DNA of 64,000 bases. Source: Parundibacterium terreum. Its GTDB lineage: Bacteria; Pseudomonadota; Gammaproteobacteria; Burkholderiales; Burkholderiaceae_D. Within the stretch, counting starts at the first letter, position 1, and each line of letters opens with the position of its first letter. The notes under the pieces were generated by a model. The model was not told the origin of the DNA, ran no database searches, and saw only the letters and a program-made list of their open reading frames with translations. Position numbers and translations under genes: made by a program. The stretch is taken from assembly GCF_014636315.1 (NCBI RefSeq), contig NZ_BMED01000008.1, positions 140,506 through 204,505 of the forward strand, given 5' to 3'. Below are positions 19,032 to 27,801 of this stretch, one piece after another.

Positions 19032-20153
19032 TCAGGTTTTGCTTGCCGCGCTTGTTGGGTTTCCCATGCCTGCTGTATTTTTTGCCAGGGCCAAATCAGA
19101 TTGCAATATCACTTTTGTACTCTGTAGAAAATCTTCGTGGCTGATACCTGTCTGATCTATCAGTAGCGCATTTTCCGACTGCAAAAAATTCCTGTTGATG
19201 GAGCGCAGATAAGCCGGGTCGTAGTGTTTTTCCAGCAGTTCCCTGACCAGTTCGCCTATCTGCCCCTTATCTGCCAACTGCTTCCAGTCCTTGATTTTTT
19301 CCTTGCCATGCAAGACGTGTAGAAAATCCAGTTGCCGGTTCAAATTATCTGTATCTTCGATGAAGTGGGCATAGTCATCCATCAGCAGTTCCACTCTTTG
19401 TTCGGTCGGCAGGCGGAGATTGATGCAAGGCGATTTGCGCATTTCTTCCATGATGGCTTCAGGCACCCTGAGCTTGCCTACTTTTTTACTTTCGGCTTCT
19501 ACATAGACGGGAAGGGTGGAGTCGAAGTTGCGCAGCGTTTGCCAGATACTGCTTTCAAATTTTTTCTGCGATGGCTGTGGCTGGCTGGGCAGATCGCCAA
19601 GCACCGAGCCGCGATGTGCTGCCAGTTGCTCCAGGTCCAATACTTGCGCACCCTGGCTGGCCAGGCTGGTCAGCAGGCGGCTCTTGCCGCTGCCTGTGGT
19701 GCCGCAGATCACCCGCCATTGAAAGCGGGGCGCGAACTGGGGCAGTACTTCATTGACGTGGTTGCGAAAATTTTTGTAACCACCTTCTAGCTGAGCCACC
19801 GGCCAGCCTATCTTTGCCAGTATCAGCGCCATTGCGCCGCTGCGATTGCCGCCGCGCCAGCAGTAGATCAACGGCTTCCATTCCCTGGGTTTGTCCAGGA
19901 AGCGCTCTTCTATATGCTGCGCGATATTCTTGGCGATCAGTGCCGCGCCGATTTTCTTGGCTTCGAAAGAACTGACTTGCTTGTAAATGGTGCCGACACG
20001 GACACGCTGCTCGTCATCCAGCACTGGGCAATTGATGGCGCCGGGGAGGTGATCTTCCGCATATTCTGACGGGCTGCGCACATCGATGATTGCGTCAAAT
20101 TGTGCAAGGTGCGGCAGCAGATCGTTGAAGCTAAGGACTTCCGGGTATTTCAT
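19032..20153 (-). CDS. mnmH: tRNA 2-selenouridine synthase MnmH (SelU)
   Basis: Replaces sulfur with selenium at the wobble 2-thiouridine of certain tRNAs, via a geranylated intermediate. The 373-residue protein has an N-terminal rhodanese domain with the catalytic cysteine in YCWRGGNRSG (Cys98) and a C-terminal P-loop domain with GTTGSGKS (151-158). Length and both domains are normal for the family. It implies selenophosphate synthesis (selD) elsewhere in the genome. It follows tesA by 33 bases on the same strand. Confidence 0.93.
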   Translation of the reverse strand: MKYPEVLSFNDLLPHLAQFDAIIDVRSPSEYAEDHLPGAINCPVLDDEQRVRVGTIYKQVSSFEAKKIGAALIAKNIAQHIEERFLDKPREWKPLIYCWRGGNRSGAMALILAKIGWPVAQLEGGYKNFRNHVNEVLPQFAPRFQWRVICGTTGSGKSRLLTSLASQGAQVLDLEQLAAHRGSVLGDLPSQPQPSQKKFESSIWQTLRNFDSTLPVYVEAESKKVGKLRVPEAIMEEMRKSPCINLRLPTEQRVELLMDDYAHFIEDTDNLNRQLDFLHVLHGKEKIKDWKQLADKGQIGELVRELLEKHYDPAYLRSINRNFLQSENALLIDQTGISHEDFLQSTKVILQSDLALAKNTAGMGNPTSAASKT

Positions 20154-20186
20154 GAACTCATTTCTATCTGTATTGATGCATTCTGT

Positions 20187-20834
20187 TTATCTGGACAACA
20201 GCGGTTGCAGATGAGACCAGACATTGTCCAGTATTCTTGGATGCGCCTGCGCTGTCATATGGATGCGGTCTGCCTGAAACAGCTCAGGCTTGTCGGCAAC
20301 GCCTTCCAGCAGAAAGGGCACCAGCTCTACCTTACTCTCCCTGGCCAGCTTTGCATAAATCGAAAAGAATTTTTCAGTGTATTCGCGCCCATAGTTTGGC
20401 GGGATCTGCATACCGACCAGCAGTACCTTGGCTTTGGCGGTTTTGGACATGGCGATCATGTCGCGAAAATTGGTTTCGGATGCCCCCAGGGCTAGTCCGC
20501 GTAATGCGTCATTGCCGCCCAGTTCTATGATCACAACGTCGGGATGATTCTTGCTCAGCAGGCTCGCCAGCCTGGCCTTGCCGCCGCTGGTGGTTTCACC
20601 GCTGATGCTGGCGTTGATCACAGTGGCGTCTATCTTTTTTTGTTTCAGGCGCTGGTCCAGCAGCGCTACCCAGCCTGTGCCGCGTGCCAGACCGTATTCG
20701 GCAGATAAACTATCACCGAGCACAAGCACGGTTTTTGATGCAGAATAGGCGGCCGTGCCGCATAAAGCGATTGTCATTGTCAGCATCAGCCCATATATAC
20801 GCCTGACCCAACCTTTTTGATTAAAGAACAGCAT
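20187..20834 (-). CDS. tesA: Periplasmic arylesterase / lysophospholipase L1 (TesA family)
   Basis: An SGNH-hydrolase (215 residues) that cleaves thioesters, lysophospholipids or aryl esters in the periplasm. A signal peptide (positive KGWVRR, hydrophobic core, cleavage near residue 32) precedes block I VLVLGDSLSAEYGL (nucleophile Ser42), block III GGNDALRG, and the C-terminal DRIHMTAQAHPRI that holds the catalytic Asp and His. The frame is open up to 21203, but that region is the antisense of ybbA. The ATG at 20834-20832 gives a proper signal peptide and shares two bases with the ATG of divergent ybbA. ATG at 20786 is a possible alternative. Confidence 0.92.
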   Translation of the reverse strand: MLFFNQKGWVRRIYGLMLTMTIALCGTAAYSASKTVLVLGDSLSAEYGLARGTGWVALLDQRLKQKKIDATVINASISGETTSGGKARLASLLSKNHPDVVIIELGGNDALRGLALGASETNFRDMIAMSKTAKAKVLLVGMQIPPNYGREYTEKFFSIYAKLARESKVELVPFLLEGVADKPELFQADRIHMTAQAHPRILDNVWSHLQPLLSR

Positions 20835-21525
20835 GAACCTTCCTTTGGAAACTACTCGCACTGCAATCGGGGTACAGCATTTATCCAAGCGCGTTGCTGA
20901 CGCAACTGGCGAACTCACCATCTTGCACGAGATTGATTTTACCGCGCAAGCTGGCGAAACGCTTGCGATAGTTGGGGCATCGGGCTCGGGCAAGTCAACC
21001 TTGCTGGGTATCCTGGCAGGTTTAGATACCCCTAGCCATGGCAAGGTGTTGTTGGATGGCGTAGATATTTTTGCACTGGATGAGGATGGCAGGGCCAGCT
21101 TCAGGAAGGAAAAACTGGGTTTTGTGTTCCAGTCCTTCCAGTTGCTGATGCACCTGAACGCGCTGGAAAATGTGATGCTGCCTCTGGAACTGCGCGGTGA
21201 CAAACGGGCGCGCGAAAAGGCCGAAGAGATGCTGTCGCGTGTGGGTTTATCCAGCCGGCTGAAGCACTATCCCAAATATTTGTCCGGCGGTGAGCAGCAG
21301 CGGGTGGCATTGGCGCGTGCTTTTGTGACCGAGCCGCCACTGCTGTTCGCCGATGAACCTACCGGGAGCCTGGATGCGGCCACCGGCGAGTCGGTGATAC
21401 AACTGATGTTTGCCTTGAACCGCGAGCGCGGATCGACGCTGGTGCTGGTGACGCATGACTTGTCGATCGCTGCGAGGTGCTCACGGACGCTGACGATCAC
21501 CGCCGGGCGCCTGCATCAGGACTGA
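20833..21525 (+). CDS. ybbA: ABC transporter ATP-binding protein YbbA
   Basis: A 230-residue ATPase of the MacB/LolD class. Walker A is GASGSGKST (about 50-58), the signature is LSGGEQQRVALARA, Walker B is LLFADEPTGSLD and the His switch is VTHD. It pairs with an FtsX-type permease; the natural partner YbbP is encoded at 840-3338 rather than next to it. Divergent from tesA with overlapping start codons, so each gene's ribosome site lies inside the other gene's transcribed start region. In E. coli tesA and ybbA are also divergent neighbours, as I recall. Confidence 0.92.
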   Translation: MNLPLETTRTAIGVQHLSKRVADATGELTILHEIDFTAQAGETLAIVGASGSGKSTLLGILAGLDTPSHGKVLLDGVDIFALDEDGRASFRKEKLGFVFQSFQLLMHLNALENVMLPLELRGDKRAREKAEEMLSRVGLSSRLKHYPKYLSGGEQQRVALARAFVTEPPLLFADEPTGSLDAATGESVIQLMFALNRERGSTLVLVTHDLSIAARCSRTLTITAGRLHQD

Positions 21526-21568
21526 TGCGTGTCGAAAATGGGTCTTTGCGCTGGCGATGAAATAAATT

Positions 21569-23122
21569 CTAATATGCGTCAACGAGTCCGCTGCTATCAG
21601 CCAGCATCTCATTCAGGCACTCTCTGACTGCATGAATTAACTCACCGGACGTAATCCCCACTGGACCTATGCCGTGCTCCACCAGCCGGTCTGCTGCCTG
21701 CCCGTGCAGGCAGGCGGCTAAACCTGCCACATCTATGGCGGGCGCTTCCCTGACCAGCAGCGTGCCGCAGATGCCAGCCAGTATGTCTCCGGTGCCGGCG
21801 GTCGCCAGCGCCGGATTGCCGGTGTGATTGATGAATACATAGCCTTCCTTGTCCGCAATCACGGTGCCGGAACCTTTTAGTATGACCGTGGCTGAGAAAC
21901 GCTGGGCCAGTGTCCGCGCAGCATGCAGGCGATCCGCCTGTACTTCCAGGCCGCTGATTTCCAGCAGGCGCGCGGCTTCCAGCGGGTGAGGGGTGAGCAC
22001 TGTGGCACCCGAGCGCTTGGAGAGCAAGCCCTGCAGGCCGCTATCCACGGCAATCAGGTTCAGCGCGTCAGCGTCTATCACCAGCTTGGCCGCTTGCTGC
22101 AAGGCTTTGTACAGAAGCTGCTTGGCCGCGGTGGACTGGCCCAGGCCTGGCCCGATGACGACCGCATCTGCGGAAAAATCGGCGTCGGCGGCACGGCGAA
22201 ACATCAACTCGGGATTCTGGCTGTCGTACACCGGAGGCTCTGCGATAAAGCCGGTGAAAACCCGGCCCGCGCCGCAATGCGCTGCGGCGCGGGCTGCCAG
22301 CACGGCTGCGCCCGCCATGCCCGGCGCTCCGCCGAGTATCAGCACATCGCCATACCTTCCCTTATGCGAATTGTGCGGCCTGGGTTTCAATATGGATGAA
22401 AACATCAGTTGATTGCTCAATTGCGCCTTGGGCAATTGCCTCAACTGCTGGTCTATGGCCAAGTCTGCGACTTCCACTTCACCTGCATAATCCTTTCCTG
22501 CGCCGGTGTGCAGGCCGGGCTTGTTGCCGATGAAGGTCAACGTATGGGTCGCATGCACGGCGATGCCCTGCTGGCCCACGACTTGCCCGGTATCGGCATC
22601 CAATCCGCTTGGGACATCCAGCGACAGGACTGGGATACGGTACAGGGCGGACAGTTTATTCAGCCTTTCCACCACCGCATAGAAGCCGCCGCTGACAGGG
22701 CGCGACAAACCTATACCAAACAGGCCGTCGATCGCCAGCGCCCATTGTTCCGGCCTGGCTTCGTTCAGATAGTCCGGGCCAAAAAATTGCACCTTGCTGG
22801 ACAAGGCGCGCCGATAACATTGCTGCGCATCGGCAGAAAACTGGGTAATGTCCCCGCACAACATGACGGAGACAGCGTAGCCGTCGTCCGCGAGCAGATG
22901 CGCTGTTTCCAGCGCATCGCCGCCATTATTTCCTGGGCCGGCGATGACCAGCACATTGGCCGAAGCCCCTTTCAGCAGCAATTTTGCGTAGGCGGCAGAA
23001 GCGACTCCTGCCCTGCGCATCAGGGTTTCTGGCGGCAGGGTAGAGGTAGCCGCATTTTCCATTGCACGAATCTGCTGCACCGAGTACAGGGCATTTTTCG
23101 ACAGAAAAGATTTGCTGGCCAT
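21569..23122 (-). CDS. nnr: Bifunctional NAD(P)H-hydrate epimerase / ADP-dependent dehydratase
   Basis: Repairs damaged (hydrated) NADH and NADPH. The 517-residue protein joins an N-terminal epimerase domain (about 1-230, with VIAGPGNNGGDALETAHLL) and a C-terminal ribokinase-like dehydratase domain (about 240-515, with TVLTPHPLEAARLL and the catalytic-loop GTGDILAGI). Fusion of both activities is usual in bacteria. It begins only 31 bases after fliR on the same strand, so it may be read as the last gene of the flagellar fliL-fliR transcript. It is convergent with ybbA. Confidence 0.92.
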   Translation of the reverse strand: MASKSFLSKNALYSVQQIRAMENAATSTLPPETLMRRAGVASAAYAKLLLKGASANVLVIAGPGNNGGDALETAHLLADDGYAVSVMLCGDITQFSADAQQCYRRALSSKVQFFGPDYLNEARPEQWALAIDGLFGIGLSRPVSGGFYAVVERLNKLSALYRIPVLSLDVPSGLDADTGQVVGQQGIAVHATHTLTFIGNKPGLHTGAGKDYAGEVEVADLAIDQQLRQLPKAQLSNQLMFSSILKPRPHNSHKGRYGDVLILGGAPGMAGAAVLAARAAAHCGAGRVFTGFIAEPPVYDSQNPELMFRRAADADFSADAVVIGPGLGQSTAAKQLLYKALQQAAKLVIDADALNLIAVDSGLQGLLSKRSGATVLTPHPLEAARLLEISGLEVQADRLHAARTLAQRFSATVILKGSGTVIADKEGYVFINHTGNPALATAGTGDILAGICGTLLVREAPAIDVAGLAACLHGQAADRLVEHGIGPVGITSGELIHAVRECLNEMLADSSGLVDAY

Positions 23123-23153
23123 GAAGTACGCTCCGCAGGAAATTTTTGTGCAG

Positions 23154-23957
23154 CTAACGCGGGATAGGAACGGGAGTTGGCGGCTGCAGGGACAAAGATT
23201 GTATCGCCTCTATGCTTTGCCTGAACATGGTTTCTATAGGCAGCATCAGGTAAGGCAGAATCAAACCTACCATCAGGAAACCGACGCCTATTGTGATGGG
23301 AAAACCTATGCCGAACAGGTTAAGCTGCGGCGCCGCACGGGTCAATATACCGAGTGCAATATTGGTGATCAGCAAGGCAGCAACGATAGGCAGCGACAGG
23401 CGCATGCCATAGATGAAAATCTGTTCGCCCCAGATGGCCAGGCGCTGGAAGCTGAAGCCGGTGGTCAGCGTGGTTGAAATGGGGATGGTGGTGAAACTCT
23501 CTACCAGCGTCGCCAGCATGGACAGGTGCACGTTCATGGTGACAAACAGCAAGGTCGCCACCAATACCAGGAACTGGCTGATCGCATTGGTACGGCCCTG
23601 GGTTTGCGGATCGAAAAAGCTGGCAAAGCCCAGACCCATCGTCAGTCCTATCACTTCACCAGCCAGTTCTATGCCGGAAAAAATGACGCGGATGACAAAG
23701 CCCATCGCCATGCCTATCACAAACTGCTGACCCAGAATCATGATGCCTGCGGCCGACAGCGGATCGGCGACGTCCAGCGGAGGGATGGTCGGCGCGACGA
23801 TCATCGCCAGCATGATCCCCAGTATTAGCTTGACCTGGACGGGGACCGTGCTATTGCCGAAAGGCGGCGCTATCGCAAGCATGCCCAGTATCCGTGTGAG
23901 CGGCCACATGAAGGACAACATCAAGCCGATTATCTGATTGCTCGTAACGGTGACCAT
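23154..23957 (-). CDS. fliR: Flagellar export apparatus protein FliR
   Basis: A 267-residue polytopic protein of the flagellar type III export gate (FliP5-FliQ4-FliR1) in the MS-ring pore. The sequence shows about six hydrophobic segments and the conserved stretches GMAMGFVIRVIFSGIELAGE and GLGFASFFDPQTQ. Length is normal. It ends the fliLMNOPQR run and lies 85 bases after fliQ. Confidence 0.95.
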   Translation of the reverse strand: MVTVTSNQIIGLMLSFMWPLTRILGMLAIAPPFGNSTVPVQVKLILGIMLAMIVAPTIPPLDVADPLSAAGIMILGQQFVIGMAMGFVIRVIFSGIELAGEVIGLTMGLGFASFFDPQTQGRTNAISQFLVLVATLLFVTMNVHLSMLATLVESFTTIPISTTLTTGFSFQRLAIWGEQIFIYGMRLSLPIVAALLITNIALGILTRAAPQLNLFGIGFPITIGVGFLMVGLILPYLMLPIETMFRQSIEAIQSLSLQPPTPVPIPR

Positions 23958-24042
23958 GAAATGGATCTAATGTGGATCTATTTAGTATTACTGGGAAGCG
24001 TCACAACGCCGGGAGAGTTTTTCAACGAAGCCTATAGCGCTA

Positions 24043-24312
24043 TTATCCTGCCAATGTCGGAATGCTGGCAAAAACCTGCCTCATGTAATCCAGCAGTACC
24101 GTCAGCATCCAGGGGCCGGCAAGGACCAGCGTCACAAAAATACCGATCAGCTTGGGAATGAAAGACAGTGTCGTTTCATTGATCTGGGTTGCGGCCTGGA
24201 AGATACTGACGATAAGGCCTATGCCCAGTGCCACCAGCAGCAGCGGGGCGGAAACCATCAGTGTTACTTCTATCGCCTGGCGGCCAAGCGTCATTACGCT
24301 GTCTGGTGTCAT
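24043..24312 (-). CDS. fliQ: Flagellar export apparatus protein FliQ
   Basis: An 89-residue two-helix membrane protein of the export gate. I place the start at MTPDSVMTLGRQAIEV (24312), the normal FliQ start; 18 further upstream codons are open but are not FliQ-like. The two hydrophobic hairpins and FQAATQINETTLSFIPK are characteristic. It follows fliP after 11 bases. Confidence 0.94.
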   Translation of the reverse strand: MTPDSVMTLGRQAIEVTLMVSAPLLLVALGIGLIVSIFQAATQINETTLSFIPKLIGIFVTLVLAGPWMLTVLLDYMRQVFASIPTLAG

Positions 24313-24323
24313 CTTATTCTTTC

Positions 24324-25100
24324 TTAGTAAAAGCTTTGCGCAAGGGAGCCGATCAGCAACTGCCATCCATCGACCAGCACAAACAGCATCAGCTTGAACG
24401 GGAGCGACACAATGGCCGGCGACACCATCATCATACCCATCGACATCAGCACGCTGGCAACCACCATATCGATGATCAGGAAAGGGATGAAGATGGCGAA
24501 GCTGATCTGGAAGGCCGTTTTCAATTCACTGGTGATAAAAGCCGGAATCAGGATACGCAATGGGATTTCTTCCGGTCCCTGCAATTGCGGCGTATTCGAC
24601 AATTTCACATACAAGGCCAGGTCGGTTTGCCGGGTCTGCTTAATCATGAATTTTTTCAACGGTTCAACGCCTTTGTCCATCGCCTCCTGCATGGTCATCT
24701 TGTTTTCTGCAAAAGGCTGATAGGCATCGACATAGATCTTGTCGAATACCGGACCCATTACAAACAAGGTCAGGAACAGGGCCAGTCCCACCATGACCTG
24801 ATTGGGCGGCGCCGATTGCGTGCCCAGCGCCTGTCTTAACAGCGACAGCACAATGATGATGCGGGTGAAGCTGGTCATCATCAGCAATACTGCCGGGATG
24901 AAGGATAGCGCCGTCAGGAACAGCAGCGTCTGTATGGGCAGTGAATAGTTTTGGCCGCCGCCGGGAGCAGGGGTGCTGGTGATGGCCTGCAAGCCGCCGC
25001 TGGCCTGGGCAAGCGCCTGCGTGGGCACGAGCAAGGCTGCACCGGCCAGACAGGCGAGAGCCAGCAGCGTGCCCGGCGCGAATGTGTTCGATATTTTCAT
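24324..25100 (-). CDS. fliP: Flagellar export apparatus protein FliP
   Basis: A 258-residue export-gate core protein. It has a cleavable signal peptide (ending near TQALAQA), as is known for FliP, then four membrane segments with the conserved [20 protein letters not shown] and the loop NEGEPG-like region around VEPLKKFM. FliO is thought to help its assembly, and fliO lies 8 bases upstream. Confidence 0.95.
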   Translation of the reverse strand: MKISNTFAPGTLLALACLAGAALLVPTQALAQASGGLQAITSTPAPGGGQNYSLPIQTLLFLTALSFIPAVLLMMTSFTRIIIVLSLLRQALGTQSAPPNQVMVGLALFLTLFVMGPVFDKIYVDAYQPFAENKMTMQEAMDKGVEPLKKFMIKQTRQTDLALYVKLSNTPQLQGPEEIPLRILIPAFITSELKTAFQISFAIFIPFLIIDMVVASVLMSMGMMMVSPAIVSLPFKLMLFVLVDGWQLLIGSLAQSFY

Positions 25101-25108
25101 ACTTTGGC

Positions 25109-25531
25109 TTACTGCTGTGGCTCGTTGCGTTTATCCATCGTCCGCTTCAGCCAGGTAGAGAACTGATTCACAGGCTGGGCGTCATCCTGTTGTTCAACCA
25201 GGTTGGTTTGCTTGGGCATCGTCGATAAAGTATTGATCTGGCTGGCAGTGATGCCGACAACGATCCACTGATCGGCAACCTCTACCACCACGATACGCTC
25301 ACGGTTGCCGACATTGATGCCGCCGACAACTTTGACCGGTACCTTATTGCCGGTCGTGGCCGGCCCAATTTTTTTGAATGACCAGGCAGCGACGGCCATC
25401 AATGCCAATACAGCGACCAGGCCCAGAAAAATCTGCAGCAGGCCGGCGGTAGGCGAGATCGCCGTTTGTTCTGCCGCCGAAGCGGCGCTGCTTGTGAGTA
25501 CTAAAACTGCAGGGATTAAAATTCGCCTCAT
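25109..25531 (-). CDS. fliO: Flagellar assembly protein FliO
   Basis: A 140-residue small membrane protein. A signal-like N-terminus (about 1-19) is followed by one membrane segment (about 29-50) and a cytoplasmic domain with [26 protein letters not shown], characteristic of FliO. It scaffolds FliP oligomerisation. Position between fliN and fliP confirms the call. Confidence 0.92.
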   Translation of the reverse strand: MRRILIPAVLVLTSSAASAAEQTAISPTAGLLQIFLGLVAVLALMAVAAWSFKKIGPATTGNKVPVKVVGGINVGNRERIVVVEVADQWIVVGITASQINTLSTMPKQTNLVEQQDDAQPVNQFSTWLKRTMDKRNEPQQ

Positions 25532-25578
25532 TGGTTCGCTTATGTGTTCAACGTATTGATGTAACTTATTTGTTCAGC

Positions 25579-25995
25579 TTATTTGTTCAACTTACGTATG
25601 CGCTCAGCCGGCGTCACAATGTCGGTCAGGCGGATACCAAACTTGTCATTGACCACCACTACTTCGCCCTGTGCAATCAGGCAGCCGTTAACCAGTACGT
25701 CCATAGGTTCACCCGCCAGGCCATCCAGTTCCACAACGGAGCCTTGCGCCAGTTGCAGCAGATTCTTGATGGCGATCTTGGTGCGGCCCAGTTCTACCGT
25801 CAGCTGGACAGGAATGTCGAGGATAAAGTCGATATCATTGTGCGTCTCGGTAGCAGTACCTTTGCCGCTGAATTCCTTGAAGATGGTCGCTGCGGCAGGA
25901 GGTGGGGTTGTAATGGCAGCTTCCGCCTTGGCCTGCTCTGCAATGGCAGCGCCCCAATCATCTTCACTGATAGGTGCATCGCTATTGTCATCCAT
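25579..25995 (-). CDS. fliN: Flagellar motor switch protein FliN
   Basis: A 138-residue C-ring protein. The N-terminal linker (1-50) is acidic and Ala-rich. The SpoA/FliN domain (about 55-135) has IPVQLTVELGRTKIAIKNLL and VNGCLIAQGEVVVVNDKFGIRLTDI. It forms the base of the switch with FliM and docks the FliH-FliI export ATPase. The start codon overlaps the fliM end by 8 bases. Confidence 0.95.
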   Translation of the reverse strand: MDDNSDAPISEDDWGAAIAEQAKAEAAITTPPPAAATIFKEFSGKGTATETHNDIDFILDIPVQLTVELGRTKIAIKNLLQLAQGSVVELDGLAGEPMDVLVNGCLIAQGEVVVVNDKFGIRLTDIVTPAERIRKLNK

Positions 25996-26989
25996 GATTT
26001 TCTCCTTGTGCTATGTCCTGTACGCTGGAGCTGATCAGCTTTTCCACGCGTAGCGCATATTGTCCATTGAATACGCCGTATTTGCATTCCATCACTGGCG
26101 TGCCGTCCACCTTGGCAGAAACGATTTCCGGTATCGACATGGGAATAATGTCGCCTTCCTTCATGTTCAGGATATCGCCCAGGGTTACTCTGGTGGTTCC
26201 CAGGTCGGCGACGATTTCCACTTCGGCGATCTGTATCTGTTGCGTCATCAGGCGCACCCAGCGCTTGTCAACTTCCAGGGTTTCACCCTGCAAGCTGGAG
26301 GTCAGTAAATCCCTGATAGGTTCTATCATCGCGTAGGGCATGCAGATATGCATCTCGCCGCTGACGGGGCCCAGTTCTATCGTGAAGGTGGTGGAGACCA
26401 CAACCTCGTTCGGCGTTGCGATATTGGCAAACTGCGTGTTCATTTCCGAACGTATATATTCAAATTCGACCGGATAGACAGGCTCCCAGGATTTGGAATA
26501 AGTTTCGAAAATGATTTCCAGTATGCGCTGGATAATCCTTTGTTCGGTCTGGGTAAAGTCACGACCCTCGACGCGTGTGTGGAAGCGGCCATCGCCGCCG
26601 AACAGGTTGTCCACCAGCAGGAACACCAGGCCGGGATCCATGACGATCAATGCCGTTCCGCGCAAAGGCTTCATATGCGCCAGATTCAGATTGGTCGGGA
26701 CTACCAGATTGCGGATGAATTCGCTGTACTTGGAAACGCGCACGGTGCCAACGGAAACCTCGGCACTGCGCCGCAGGAAATTGAACAGGCCTATGCGCAG
26801 CAGGCGTGCAAAACGCTCATTGATAATTTCCAGTGTCGGCATACGGCCGCGAACGATACGCTCTTGCGTAGCAAGATTGTAGGGACGGACCCCAGAGGTG
26901 TCTTCCGGTCCCGCCGCGTCGTCCTGATCTCCCGTGACACCCTTTAAAAGGGCATCAACTTCTTCCTGGGAGAGAAAATTATCAGCCAT
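25988..26989 (-). CDS. fliM: Flagellar motor switch protein FliM
   Basis: A 333-residue switch protein. The N-terminal peptide LSQEEVDALLKG binds phosphorylated CheY. A CheC-like middle domain (about 45-235) and a C-terminal SpoA domain (about 250-325) follow. It couples chemotaxis signals to rotor direction. It begins 3 bases after fliL and overlaps fliN by 8. Confidence 0.96.
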   Translation of the reverse strand: MADNFLSQEEVDALLKGVTGDQDDAAGPEDTSGVRPYNLATQERIVRGRMPTLEIINERFARLLRIGLFNFLRRSAEVSVGTVRVSKYSEFIRNLVVPTNLNLAHMKPLRGTALIVMDPGLVFLLVDNLFGGDGRFHTRVEGRDFTQTEQRIIQRILEIIFETYSKSWEPVYPVEFEYIRSEMNTQFANIATPNEVVVSTTFTIELGPVSGEMHICMPYAMIEPIRDLLTSSLQGETLEVDKRWVRLMTQQIQIAEVEIVADLGTTRVTLGDILNMKEGDIIPMSIPEIVSAKVDGTPVMECKYGVFNGQYALRVEKLISSSVQDIAQGENHG

Positions 26990-26992
26990 GAT

Positions 26993-27502
26993 CTACTGTA
27001 CTACAAATGAAGTGAAGAACACGCCGGTAATTTTTTGCGGTTCGCCTTTAGGGGTGAAAGGCAGTGAAGCCTGTTCCATGATTTCTTCCACCAGTTTTGC
27101 TTTGCCCTCGCCGGTCAGTATTTCAGTGGCATCCTTGCTGGAGAGCAGCATCAGCAGGCGGCTGCGTACTTGCGGCATATTCAATTTGACCAGGTTGACC
27201 GTTTCTTCGTCCGGCACTTGCAGTGTCATCGTGACCTGCAGGTACTTGTCACCGCCTTCGGATTGCAGATTGACGGTAAATGGCTCCATGGGGAGAAACA
27301 CAGGGGCCTTGGCAGGTTCTGCCTTATGTTCTTTTTCTTTATGTTCGCCGCCACCTTTTTTTGACAAAAACATTGCTGCACCGCCGCCGGCGCCGGCCAG
27401 CAGGACCACCACTGCGGCAATGATGATAATCAGCTTTTTCTTGGAACCGCCGGCTGCTGCTTCGCCGGGAGCTGCCGCTGCTTTTGCTGGTGCTTTTGAC
27501 AT
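26993..27502 (-). CDS. fliL: Flagellar basal body-associated protein FliL
   Basis: A 169-residue single-pass inner-membrane protein. A short Ala-rich cytoplasmic start and a Lys-rich KKKLIIII lead into one membrane segment (about 24-46). The periplasmic domain (about 65-169) has EPFTVNLQSEGGDKYLQVTMTLQV. FliL surrounds stators and affects motor torque. It heads the fliLMNOPQR run, after a 299-base gap downstream of fliK. Confidence 0.93.
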   Translation of the reverse strand: MSKAPAKAAAAPGEAAAGGSKKKLIIIIAAVVVLLAGAGGGAAMFLSKKGGGEHKEKEHKAEPAKAPVFLPMEPFTVNLQSEGGDKYLQVTMTLQVPDEETVNLVKLNMPQVRSRLLMLLSSKDATEILTGEGKAKLVEEIMEQASLPFTPKGEPQKITGVFFTSFVVQ

Positions 27503-27801
27503 AATCTTCCTTATTACTGGGCACGGATGTACGGATATTGTTCCATATTACCGTTGATTGCTTCATATTATCTTTACAATCGTGCCTAACATCTGTGAAA
27601 AAGAAAGGTAAATGCAGTGTTTTTCCCTCATTCCAGATGGTGCACGATCAGACGCGCCATGCCGTGCCTGATTCTGCGGCTGTGACTGGCTTACTGTTAT
27701 TTTACATGCTCTTACAGCTTGGCAAGCCAGACTGTTGCGACATTGAGGAAAGAAGGGGGCTTAACTGGAGCTTATAGCGGAGACCATAAGCGGTCGCTAG
27801 C
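27503..27801. other. Gap between fliK and fliL
   Basis: 299 bases without a supported gene. A separate promoter for fliL-fliR is likely here. I found no convincing FliA- or sigma-54-type motif and no clear terminator after fliK. Confidence 0.35.

Noticed and set aside
20835-21203. N-terminal extension of the tesA frame by 123 codons.
   Set aside because: It is antisense to ybbA and would hide the signal peptide. The ATG at 20834 fits the family.
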